From SIG588 sp045654545 (GTDB lineage: Bacteria; Bacillota; Clostridia; Oscillospirales; Acutalibacteraceae): 5,048 nucleotides of DNA. Location: contig JAZONO010000151.1 of the NCBI GenBank assembly GCA_045654545.1, forward strand, positions 1 through 5,048, read 5' to 3'. Made by a program: the position numbers and the translations under genes. Positions 1 to 5,048 of this stretch are shown here, piece by piece (position 1 is the stretch's first letter; each line of letters starts with the position of its first letter). The notes under the pieces are model-generated. The model saw only the letters and a list, made by a program, of their open reading frames with translations. It made no database searches and was not told the DNA's origin.

Positions 1-6
1 CTTCGA

Positions 7-113
7 CCTAAAACGAGTGGAATTTCGTGTGATTTTCGGTGCGGCGAAGGTGGCAAGGCTGTCGCCTGCCACCGACAACAAGCCGAAAAGCATCGAAATT
101 ATGCCGTTTTAGG
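7..113. repeat. Nested palindromic element (MITE-like or long-hairpin repeat)
   Basis: Four pairs of inverted arms share one centre near position 61. These are CCTAAAACG at 7-15 with CGTTTTAGG at 105-113 (9 of 9), AATTTCG at 21-27 with CGAAATT at 94-100 (7 of 7), TTTTCGG at 33-39 with CCGAAAA at 83-89 (7 of 7), and a core hairpin GGTGGCA at 49-55 with TGCCACC at 67-73, continued by GGC at 57-59 with GCC at 64-66 around a TGTC loop with A56 bulged. The unpaired gaps are 4 to 9 bases and roughly matched on the two sides. All this is seen directly. Such architecture is typical of small non-autonomous mobile repeats or long hairpin RNAs; which one applies is inference. It lies beyond the frr terminator, and the window edge at position 1 hides whether it extends further. 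No target-site duplication is obvious. Confidence 0.75.
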
Positions 114-137
114 CGTGTTCGGATGCGTCTCCTCTGC

Positions 138-171
138 TTAAAAAGTAAGACTCCGACACAGCGGCGGAGTC
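138..171 (-). terminator. Intrinsic terminator of the pyrH-frr unit
   Basis: Read on the minus strand, a perfect 7-bp stem GACTCCG/CGGAGTC (171-165 with 155-149) encloses a 9-base loop and is followed by UUACUUUUUAA (148-138). It begins about 30 bases after the frr stop codon, as expected for Rho-independent termination of that transcript. The U-run is interrupted by AC, so termination may be slightly less efficient than at the tsf terminator. Confidence 0.85.
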
Positions 172-202
172 CTGCTTTCACACGGTACTGCTTACTCGAA
201 CC

Positions 203-757
203 TTACAGTTCCATGATTTCCTTCTCTTTGGCGGAAGCGATGTCGTCGATCTCCTTGCAGTACTTATCGGTCAAGGTCTGCATCTTCTTTTCGCCGTTCA
301 CCTGATCGTCCTCCGTGATCTCGTTTGCCTTCTTCATCGCCTTCAGTTTTTCCAGCGAGTCGCGGCGAACACCGCGCACCGACACTTTGAAATCCTCGCC
401 CATCTTCAACACCTGCTTGCCGAGTTCGCGACGGCGCTCTTCGGTCAGCGGCGGAAACACGAGGCGGATCACACTGCCGTCGTTTTGCGGATTGATGCCG
501 ATATCCGAGGTCTGGATCGCCTTTTCAATCGCTTTCAGCGTGGTCTTATCCCACGGCTGGATCATCAGCGTACGGGCATCCGGCACCGACACCGCCGCCA
601 TCTGGTTGATGGGGGTCTCCACGCCGTAGTAATCCACACGCACTTTATCCAGCACCGCCGGATTGGCGCGACCGGCACGGATGGCGGCATATTCGTTCAT
701 CAAACCCTGCACAGACTTCTGCATTTTTTCTTCGGTTACACGAAACAGTTCTTTCAT
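203..757 (-). CDS. frr: Ribosome recycling factor (RRF)
   Basis: Cytoplasmic RRF, which with EF-G splits post-termination 70S ribosomes so that subunits can be reused. The 184 residues match the family length of about 185. Family hallmarks are RAGRANP at 27-33, the segment VSVPDARTLMIQPWDK at about 56-71, PPLTEERR at 102-109 and VRGVRRD at 127-133; the last corresponds to the usual VRN(I/V)RRD with Gly in place of Asn and both key arginines kept. The C-terminal third is strongly charged, fitting the long helical-bundle domain I. A GTG nine bases further upstream (766) is open in frame, but it overlaps the Shine-Dalgarno AGGAG at 770-766, so ATG 757 is the start. The gene lies 18 bases after the pyrH stop, shares the pyrH promoter and ends at the terminator at 171-138. 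Confidence 0.98.
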   Translation of the reverse strand: MKELFRVTEEKMQKSVQGLMNEYAAIRAGRANPAVLDKVRVDYYGVETPINQMAAVSVPDARTLMIQPWDKTTLKAIEKAIQTSDIGINPQNDGSVIRLVFPPLTEERRRELGKQVLKMGEDFKVSVRGVRRDSLEKLKAMKKANEITEDDQVNGEKKMQTLTDKYCKEIDDIASAKEKEIMEL

Positions 758-765
758 AACACGCA

Positions 766-770
766 CTCCT
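766..770 (-). promoter_or_regulatory. Shine-Dalgarno of frr that fixes its start
   Basis: AGGAG lies eight bases before ATG 757, an ideal spacing. It overlaps the alternative GTG codon at 766-764, which therefore cannot be served by it. This supports the shorter 184-residue protein over a 187-residue version beginning MRVMKELF. Confidence 0.85.
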
Positions 771-775
771 CACAC

Positions 776-1480
776 TTATTTCACGATCGTGCCGATCGGC
801 TCACCGCCGATGGCGCGCACAATGTTCTGCGGATCATCCAGATTGCACACCAAAATGGGCAATCCGTTTTCGCGGCACAGCGAAGCCGCTGCCGCATCCA
901 TTACCTTCAACTCTTTGTTCAGCACTTCGGTAAAGGTCAATTCGTCGTATTTCACCGCATTCGGGTTGGTCTTGGGATCGCTGTCGTACACACCGTCCAC
1001 CATGCTGGCTTTCAAAATGATGTCTGCTTCGATCTCCGCCGCGCGCAGTGCCGCCGCTGTATCGGTCGAGAAGAAGGGGTTACCCGTGCCGCAACCGAAC
1101 ACCACGACACGCCCTCTTTCCAAATGGCGCACCGCACGGTTGCGAATGTAGGGTTCCGCAATCTCGTTCATGGCAATCGCCGTTTGCACGCGCACCTCAC
1201 AGCCGAGCTGTTCCAACGCATCCGCCAACGCCAACGCGTTGATGGTGGTGGCAAGCATCCCCATGTGGTCCGCACGGGTGCGGTCCATCTTGCCGCTGGA
1301 GCGACCGCGCCAGAAGTTGCCGCCGCCCACCACAATGGCAATCTCGGCGCCGGCATCGCAGCATTCCTTCACCGCTTTGCACACCGTGAGCACGGTATCA
1401 AAATCCAATCCCGTTTTATTGTTGCCGGCCATCGCCTCGCCGCTGAGTTTCAAAAGCACGCGCTTGTATTTCGGTGTCAT
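776..1480 (-). CDS. pyrH: Uridylate (UMP) kinase
   Basis: UMP kinase of the bacterial amino-acid-kinase fold (normally hexameric), which phosphorylates UMP to UDP with ATP in pyrimidine nucleotide synthesis. The 234 residues are close to the usual 235-240. Visible motifs are the N-terminal nucleotide-binding LLKLSGEAM (9-17, with Lys11), the glycine loop VVGGGNFWRGR (50-60), DHMGMLATTINALALADAL (71-89), in the segment that contacts UMP, and GCGTGNPFFSTDTAAALRA in the phosphate and uridine region. The start ATG 1480 has a GAGGAG ribosome-binding site eight bases upstream. It is first in a two-gene unit with frr, driven by its own promoter (1544-1516) after the tsf terminator. This family is generally feedback-controlled by UTP and activated by GTP, but nothing in this sequence shows such control directly. 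Confidence 0.98.
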   Translation of the reverse strand: MTPKYKRVLLKLSGEAMAGNNKTGLDFDTVLTVCKAVKECCDAGAEIAIVVGGGNFWRGRSSGKMDRTRADHMGMLATTINALALADALEQLGCEVRVQTAIAMNEIAEPYIRNRAVRHLERGRVVVFGCGTGNPFFSTDTAAALRAAEIEADIILKASMVDGVYDSDPKTNPNAVKYDELTFTEVLNKELKVMDAAAASLCRENGLPILVCNLDDPQNIVRAIGGEPIGTIVK

Positions 1481-1515
1481 AGTTCCCTCTCCTCTTTTTT
1501 TATCTCACACAAAAT

Positions 1516-1544
1516 ATTGTACTATATTTTTGACGGTATGTAAA
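1516..1544 (-). promoter_or_regulatory. Sigma-A type promoter of pyrH-frr
   Basis: TTTACA (1544-1539) and TACAAT (1521-1516) are separated by exactly 17 bases; each hexamer matches five of six consensus positions. The predicted start near 1509 gives a short leader of about 28 bases that contains the pyrH ribosome-binding site. The AT-rich spacer and the terminator just upstream support an independent transcription unit. No operator-like dyad is evident around it. Confidence 0.75.
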
Positions 1545-1637
1545 GAAATTCCTGCGGTTTTCCTGTAAATTTTCTGTGTCCGCCTACCCTTTATATAACA
1601 GTATGCCATATTTTGGAGAAAAAGGCAACCGTTTTGC

Positions 1638-1672
1638 AAAAAAATACGGGACCGTTCAATGAACAGTCCCGT
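1638..1672 (-). terminator. Strong intrinsic terminator after tsf
   Basis: On the minus strand a 12-bp stem (1672-1661 with 1657-1646, one U-G wobble) closes on a three-base AUU loop. It is followed by one A and seven uninterrupted U residues (1644-1638). It begins eight bases after the tsf stop codon. An A-run also precedes the stem, so it could in principle work in both directions, although no plus-strand gene points at it. It separates rpsB-tsf from pyrH-frr. Confidence 0.95.
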
Positions 1673-1679
1673 GATTTTT

Positions 1680-2597
1680 TTAGCCCATCATGCTGGCAAC
1701 TTCCGCCGCGAAATCGTCTTCGCGCTTCTGCAAGCCTTCGCCCTTTTCGAAACGGGTGAATTCCACCAGTTTGAGCGAGCCGCCTGCCGCTTTCGCGCAG
1801 TTGTCGATGTACTGGCCGACCGTAATATCGCCATCCTTCACGAACGCCTGCTGTAGCAAGCAGTTCTCTTCGAAGAACTTGCGGAGTTTGCCCTCCACCA
1901 TCTTCTCGACGATCTGCTCCGGCTTGTTCGCGTTCTTCGGATCCGCTTTGATCAGCGCAATCTGCACTTCACGCTCTTTTTCGACGTCTGCCGCCGGCAC
2001 CGATTCCTTCGAGAGGTACAACGGGTTGAGCGCCGCGATCTGCATCGCCACGTCCTTGCCGCACTCGGTCAACGCATCCGCCGCCACGCCATCCGCTTCA
2101 AAGCGAACCAACACGCCGATACGACCGCCGCCGTGCACATACGCCACGCAATCGCCCTCATAGCGGACGAAACGACGCACCGTCATGTTCTCGCCGATAA
2201 CGAGGATCTTCTCCTGCAGAGCCGCCGTCACCGATTCCATGCCTGCGCAAGGCTTGGTCATCAAATCGTCCATATCGGCAGGATTGGTGTCCGCCACGGT
2301 GTCCGCGATCGCAGCCACGAACTCCTGGAACTGCGGGTTCTTCGCCACAAAGTCGGTTTCGGAGTTGACTTCCACCACAACGCCGACTTTCTTGTCTTCA
2401 TAGGTGGTCGCAAACGCCACGCCTTCCGCCGCAATGCGGCCGGCCTTCTTCGCCGCCTTCGCAAGACCTTTCTCACGAAGAACGTCGATTGCCTTTTCCA
2501 TATCGCCATCCGTTTCGGACAGCGCTTTCTTACAGTCCATCATACCGACACCGGTGCGCTCACGCAGGGTCTGTACGTCTTTCGCCGTAAATGCCAT
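1680..2597 (-). CDS. tsf: Translation elongation factor Ts
   Basis: EF-Ts, the guanine-nucleotide exchange factor that releases GDP from EF-Tu in the cytoplasm. The protein has 305 residues, at the longer end of the family range. The N-terminal UBA-like domain carries signature 1, LRERTGVGMMDCKKAL (11-26). EVNSETDFVAKN (76-87) contains the conserved TDFV that inserts into EF-Tu. The core is marked by HGGGRIG (155-161), followed by a second half rich in charged helices and ending in MMG. Start ATG 2597 is preceded by AAAGGA with a 10-base gap, a weaker site than that of rpsB. It lies 41 bases downstream of the rpsB stop with no promoter or terminator between, so the two are co-transcribed, and transcription ends at the terminator immediately after its stop. 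Confidence 0.98.
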   Translation of the reverse strand: MAFTAKDVQTLRERTGVGMMDCKKALSETDGDMEKAIDVLREKGLAKAAKKAGRIAAEGVAFATTYEDKKVGVVVEVNSETDFVAKNPQFQEFVAAIADTVADTNPADMDDLMTKPCAGMESVTAALQEKILVIGENMTVRRFVRYEGDCVAYVHGGGRIGVLVRFEADGVAADALTECGKDVAMQIAALNPLYLSKESVPAADVEKEREVQIALIKADPKNANKPEQIVEKMVEGKLRKFFEENCLLQQAFVKDGDITVGQYIDNCAKAAGGSLKLVEFTRFEKGEGLQKREDDFAAEVASMMG

Positions 2598-2638
2598 GAT
2601 TATCCAGTCCTTTCAATCAATATGCAATTAAAGTCGGA

Positions 2639-3373
2639 TTATTCCGCCGCTTCTTCCGCGACTTCGGCTTGTGCTTCGGGAGCGTTCTGCTCGCCCTGGT
2701 TGGCTTCGATGATCGCGTTCGCCATCACGCCGGCGATCAACTTCACAGCACGGATCGCATCGTCGTTGCCGGGGATCACGTAATCCACTTCGTCGGGATC
2801 GCAGTTGGTGTCCACGATGGCGACCACCGGGATACCGAGCTTCTTCGCTTCCGCCACCGCGATCTTCTCTTTACGAGGATCGACGATGAACAACGCGCCC
2901 GGGAGCTTCTTCATATCTTTAATACCGCCCAAGAACTTTTCGAGTTTCTCGATTTCGTGGGTCAGCTTGATAACTTCCTTCTTCGGCAGCAGGTCGAACG
3001 TGCCGTCCTCCTGCATGGTGTGCAGCTGGTTCAAACGCGCCACACGACCGCGGATGGTGCGGAAGTTGGTGAGCATGCCGCCCAGCCAACGCGCGTTCAC
3101 GAAGTACGCACCGGCGCGCTCCGCTTCTTCGCGGACGGAATCCTGAGCCTGCTTCTTGGTGCCGACAAACAGAACCGACTGACCGTTCGCCGCGATGTCA
3201 CGCACAAACATGTACGCTTCCTCCAGCTTACGGACCGTCTTCTGCAGGTCGATGATGTAGATGCCGTTGCGCTCCGTGAAAATGTAGGGCGCCATCTTGG
3301 GGTTCCAGCGGCGGGTTTGGTGACCGAAGTGGACACCGGCCTCCAGCAGCTGTTTCATGGATACGACTGCCAT
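2639..3373 (-). CDS. rpsB: 30S ribosomal protein S2
   Basis: Ribosomal protein S2 of the small subunit, which binds late at the head-platform junction and contacts S1 in organisms that have it. The 244 residues fit the family. Hallmarks are GVHFGHQTRRWNPKM (13-27), RWLGGMLTNF (95-104), PGALFIVDPRKE (158-169) and PGNDDAIR (201-208). The tail from about 224 is an Ala/Glu/Gln-rich acidic extension of the sort that varies between species. The start ATG 3373 is served by AGGAGG at 3388-3383 with nine bases of spacing, an excellent site. It is first in an operon with tsf, behind a consensus-like promoter and a structured leader of about 110 nucleotides. In E. coli rpsB-tsf is repressed by S2 itself through its leader; whether that holds here is inference. 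Confidence 0.99.
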   Translation of the reverse strand: MAVVSMKQLLEAGVHFGHQTRRWNPKMAPYIFTERNGIYIIDLQKTVRKLEEAYMFVRDIAANGQSVLFVGTKKQAQDSVREEAERAGAYFVNARWLGGMLTNFRTIRGRVARLNQLHTMQEDGTFDLLPKKEVIKLTHEIEKLEKFLGGIKDMKKLPGALFIVDPRKEKIAVAEAKKLGIPVVAIVDTNCDPDEVDYVIPGNDDAIRAVKLIAGVMANAIIEANQGEQNAPEAQAEVAEEAAE

Positions 3374-3400
3374 AGTTGTTTTCCTCCTTGGTTTTTCCTC

Positions 3401-3461
3401 CGCAGAAGGACAAAGCCACCGTGCACCTGCACGGCACCGACCCCGTCCTTTGCCATCTGCG
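3401..3461 (-). promoter_or_regulatory. Structured 5' leader of rpsB (candidate autoregulatory RNA)
   Basis: The leader RNA can fold into a long composite hairpin. CGCAGA (3461-3456) pairs with UCUGCG (3406-3401). After a small internal loop, GGCAAAG (3454-3448) pairs with CUUUGUC (3415-3409) with one wobble. The apex is CCGUGC (3434-3429) with GCACGG (3424-3419) around an AGGU loop. The 13-base purine-rich 5' side of the inner loop faces only three bases. A competing register, AAGGAC (3450-3445) with GUCCUU (3411-3406), is also possible. The structure ends about 12 bases before the AGGAGG site, a position suited to translational control. Ribosomal-protein leaders commonly bind their own product; assigning this one to S2 is inference. 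Confidence 0.6.
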
Positions 3462-3489
3462 TGTGAAATAAAATATTTTTGGCTGTACG

Positions 3490-3518
3490 ATTATACCACA
3501 CTGCCTTGCACTTTGCAA
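3490..3518 (-). promoter_or_regulatory. Strong sigma-A promoter of rpsB-tsf
   Basis: TTGCAA (3518-3513) and a perfect TATAAT (3495-3490) are spaced by 17 bases. The bases just before the -10 read TGG, giving an extended -10 (TGn). The likely start is A3484 or G3483, producing a leader of about 110 bases. Strength near consensus fits a ribosomal-protein operon. Confidence 0.9.
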
Positions 3519-3519
3519 G
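3505..3519. repeat. 15-bp dyad overlapping the rpsB -35
   Basis: A perfect inverted repeat, CTTGCA-AAG-TGCAAG on the minus strand, covers the whole -35 hexamer and part of the spacer. It could be an operator half-site pair or, being so short, a coincidence. It has no U-tract after it on either strand, so it is not a terminator. No regulator is assigned. Confidence 0.4.
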
Positions 3520-3523
3520 TCTT

Positions 3524-3549
3524 TTTTCAAGTTTTTTGAAAATTTTTTT
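3524..3549 (+). terminator. Weak AT-rich hairpin with U-tract on the plus strand
   Basis: TTTTCAA (3524-3530) and TTGAAAA (3536-3542) form a perfect 7-bp stem around GTTTT, followed by seven T residues (3543-3549) when read on the plus strand. No plus-strand gene leads into it. On the minus strand the T-tract becomes an A-run before the stem, so it is a poor terminator for pflA, whose stop codon it touches. The stem has a single G-C pair and may be chance in an AT-rich gap. Confidence 0.3.
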
Positions 3550-4258
3550 ACATCCCCGAAAGATACCCGTTGAGCCGCGCCATATCGGCGGCGGTGGGGG
3601 TGGGCAGATATCCAAACGGGAACGGGATGCCCAGCGCATCGTACTTCGCTTGACAAATGGTCTTAAACGGCAACAACTCCACCGTATCGATACACGGATG
3701 CCGACGCGCCACGTCACCGAGCAGCCGCACGTTTTCTTCGGTATCGTTCACTGTGGGAATGATGACCTGCCGCAAGGTGACGGGGATGCCCTGCCCGTTC
3801 ACGTATGCCAAAAAGGCGTCCACCGCCGCAAGCGAACAGCCCACGTGGGCACGGTACGCGGCATCGTCGGTGTATTTCCAATCCAGCAACACGCGGTCGG
3901 TGTGGCGCAGCGCCGCTTTCACCTCGTCGTTCAACACGCACCCCGACGTGTCCAAGCAGGTGTGGATATCCTGCTCGTGACACAGGCGAAACACGTCCCG
4001 CACAAAGGCGGCTTGTAACAGCGGCTCGCCCCCCGAAAGGGTGATGCCCCCTTTGTTGCCGAAATACGGGCGATAGCGTGCCGCTTTCTCCACCAGGTCT
4101 TCGGCGGTATATACCGTGCCGCCGTGCAGATCCCACGTGTCGGGATTGTGACAGCATTTGCACCGCAACGGACACCCCTGCAAAAAGGCGACAAAGCGCA
4201 CACCCGGTCCATCCACTGCTCCCATGCTTTGGATGGAATGGATCCGTCCGATGCTCAT
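3548..4258 (-). CDS. pflA: Pyruvate formate-lyase activating enzyme (radical SAM)
   Basis: PFL activase, a cytoplasmic radical-SAM enzyme that uses a [4Fe-4S] cluster and S-adenosylmethionine to generate the glycyl radical on PflB under anaerobic conditions. The length of 236 residues is normal. The cluster motif is C29-PLR-C33-KC-C36 (CX3CX2C), followed by HNPDTW; residue 35 is Cys where most family members carry an aromatic residue. The SAM-binding SGGEP lies at 75-79, and DTSG (103-106) and ELLPF near the C-terminus are also family-typical. The start ATG 4258 overlaps the pflB stop as ATGA. No Shine-Dalgarno is visible before it, so translation is probably coupled to pflB. No clear terminator follows, only an AT-rich gap before the rpsB promoter. 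Confidence 0.96.
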   Translation of the reverse strand: MSIGRIHSIQSMGAVDGPGVRFVAFLQGCPLRCKCCHNPDTWDLHGGTVYTAEDLVEKAARYRPYFGNKGGITLSGGEPLLQAAFVRDVFRLCHEQDIHTCLDTSGCVLNDEVKAALRHTDRVLLDWKYTDDAAYRAHVGCSLAAVDAFLAYVNGQGIPVTLRQVIIPTVNDTEENVRLLGDVARRHPCIDTVELLPFKTICQAKYDALGIPFPFGYLPTPTAADMARLNGYLSGM

Positions 4259-5048
4259 ACCGTTTGGTGGAAGGTGCGGCTGATGACTTCGTATTGCTGT
4301 TCACGCGACAGCTTGTGGAAGTTCACCGCATAGCCCGACACGCGAATGGTGAGGTTCGGGTAACGGTCGGGATGTTCGTAGGCATCGATCAAGGTCTGGC
4401 GGTTGAGCACGTTCACGTTGATGTGGTGTGCCTTCTTCGCAAAGTATCCGTCCAAGATCGCCACCAAGTTGTCGATGCGTTCTTCTTCGGTTTTCCCCAA
4501 CGCTTCGGGCGTGATGGAGAAGGTGTTGGAAATGCCGTCGCGGCAATCCTCATAGCGGATCTTCGCCACCGAGTTGAGCGAAGCGAGTGCCCCGTTTTCC
4601 TCGCGGTTGTGCATCGGGTTGGCACCGGGTGCCAGCGGCGCACCGGCCGCACGACCGTCGGGTGTGGCACCCGTGTGCTTGCCGTACATCACGTTGGAGG
4701 TGATGGTGAGCACCGACAGGGTGTGCACCGCGTTGCGGTAGGTGGGGGTTTTGCGCAGTTCGGTGATCACCTCGTGGGTCAAATCGCGTGCGAGCAGGTC
4801 CACACGGTCGTCATCGTTGCCGTATTTCGGGAAGGCCCCTTCGGTGTGAAACTCGATGATATACCCGAGTTCATCTTTGACGGGATGCACACGGGCGTGC
4901 TTGATCGCGCTGAGCGAATCTGCCACCACCGAAAGCCCTGCCACACCAAACGCCATCAGCCGTTCCACGTCGGTATCGTGCAACGCCATCTGCGTTTTCT
5001 CATAAGTCGGATCGTAGCCATGTCGTTCTGTGAGCCAAGGGGTTGACA
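4255..5048 (-). CDS. pflB: Formate C-acetyltransferase (pyruvate formate-lyase), 3' part
   Basis: The C-terminal 263 residues of PFL, which converts pyruvate and CoA to acetyl-CoA and formate in anaerobic fermentation. The reading frame is open from the window edge (first complete codon at 5046), so the gene continues outside and ATG 4989 is internal. The visible frame runs from LTERHGYDPTYEKTQ through DVERLMAFGVAGLSVVADSL and HTGATPDGRAAGAPLAPGAN to the glycyl-radical motif RVSGYAV. The radical glycine is codon 4335-4333, followed by 25 residues to the stop, the same tail length as in E. coli PFL. The two catalytic cysteines lie upstream of the window edge and cannot be checked. The TGA stop overlaps the pflA start. 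The RVSGYAV context and neighbouring pflA favour true PFL over glycerol dehydratase or choline lyase relatives. Confidence 0.97.
   Translation of the reverse strand, partial: STPWLTERHGYDPTYEKTQMALHDTDVERLMAFGVAGLSVVADSLSAIKHARVHPVKDELGYIIEFHTEGAFPKYGNDDDRVDLLARDLTHEVITELRKTPTYRNAVHTLSVLTITSNVMYGKHTGATPDGRAAGAPLAPGANPMHNREENGALASLNSVAKIRYEDCRDGISNTFSITPEALGKTEEERIDNLVAILDGYFAKKAHHINVNVLNRQTLIDAYEHPDRYPNLTIRVSGYAVNFHKLSREQQYEVISRTFHQTV

Noticed and set aside
2..112. Open frame on the plus strand running from the window edge to TAG at 110-112, with a plausible-looking composition, like the 3' end of a gene.
   Set aside because: The whole stretch is a nested palindrome, and the opposite strand is also open (ATG 93-91 to the edge). 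Open frames on both strands are a by-product of the symmetry. I recognise no family, and without sequence left of the window the gene cannot be supported.
764..766. GTG as the frr start, adding three residues.
   Set aside because: It overlaps the AGGAG Shine-Dalgarno sequence, while ATG 757 has ideal spacing and gives the usual family length.
485..1543. A 352-codon plus-strand open frame antisense to frr and pyrH.
   Set aside because: It lies opposite two unmistakable genes, is rich in His, Arg and Val as expected of the reverse complement of GC-rich coding sequence, and matches no family I know.
1592..1600. Extended -10-like TGTTATATA upstream of pyrH as a second promoter.
   Set aside because: No acceptable -35 lies 16-18 bases upstream, whereas the site at 1544-1516 is much better placed and matched.
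2669..3466. A plus-strand open frame of 265 codons covering rpsB and its leader.
   Set aside because: It is antisense to a highly conserved ribosomal protein and is explained by codon bias on the coding strand.
4987..4989. ATG 4989 as the start of the pfl-related gene.
   Set aside because: The frame is open and clearly PFL-like further upstream (LTERHGYDPTYEKTQ), so this is an internal methionine of a gene cut by the window edge.
4078..5046. A 322-codon plus-strand open frame antisense to pflB and pflA.
   Set aside because: It is a shadow of the radical-enzyme genes, with biased His/Val/Arg composition and no ribosome-binding site or recognisable domain.

Overview
The window looks like a stretch of a Bacillota (Firmicutes) chromosome, probably class Clostridia. 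The reasons are a moderately high-GC, anaerobe-type gene set (pyruvate formate-lyase and its activase), strong Gram-positive-style AGGAGG ribosome-binding sites, and the rpsB-tsf-pyrH-frr gene order. The narrower placement (Oscillospirales/Ruminococcaceae-like) is a guess from base composition and style. Every supported gene lies on the minus strand, so the transcriptional order runs from position 5048 down to 1.

Positions 5048-3548 hold a two-gene anaerobic fermentation module. The first gene is the 3' part of pflB (formate C-acetyltransferase, carrying the glycyl-radical motif but cut by the window edge before its catalytic cysteines). It overlaps by four bases (ATGA) with pflA, the radical-SAM activase that installs the glycyl radical. 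No convincing terminator follows pflA.

Positions 3547-3374 form a compact regulatory intergenic region. It holds an AT-rich hairpin with a U-tract on the opposite strand, a near-consensus promoter with an extended -10, a perfect 15-bp dyad overlapping the -35, and a roughly 110-nt 5' leader with a long stem-loop just before the rpsB ribosome-binding site. This leader is a candidate autoregulatory element.

Positions 3373-1638 contain rpsB (ribosomal protein S2) and tsf (elongation factor Ts), ended by a textbook intrinsic terminator right after the tsf stop. Positions 1544-138 contain a separate unit: its own promoter (TTTACA-N17-TACAAT), pyrH (UMP kinase), frr (ribosome recycling factor, best started at ATG 757 rather than the upstream GTG) and a second intrinsic terminator. 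All four are translation or nucleotide housekeeping genes.

Positions 1-137, beyond the frr terminator, hold no recognisable gene; uppS, the frequent next gene in this cluster, is not there. Instead positions 7-113 form a striking nested palindrome of four co-centred inverted-repeat arms with 9-bp perfect outer ends (CCTAAAACG/CGTTTTAGG). It resembles a MITE-like dispersed repeat or the gene of a long hairpin RNA. It is the least ordinary item in an otherwise conserved window, and I saw no sign of a novel multi-gene system.
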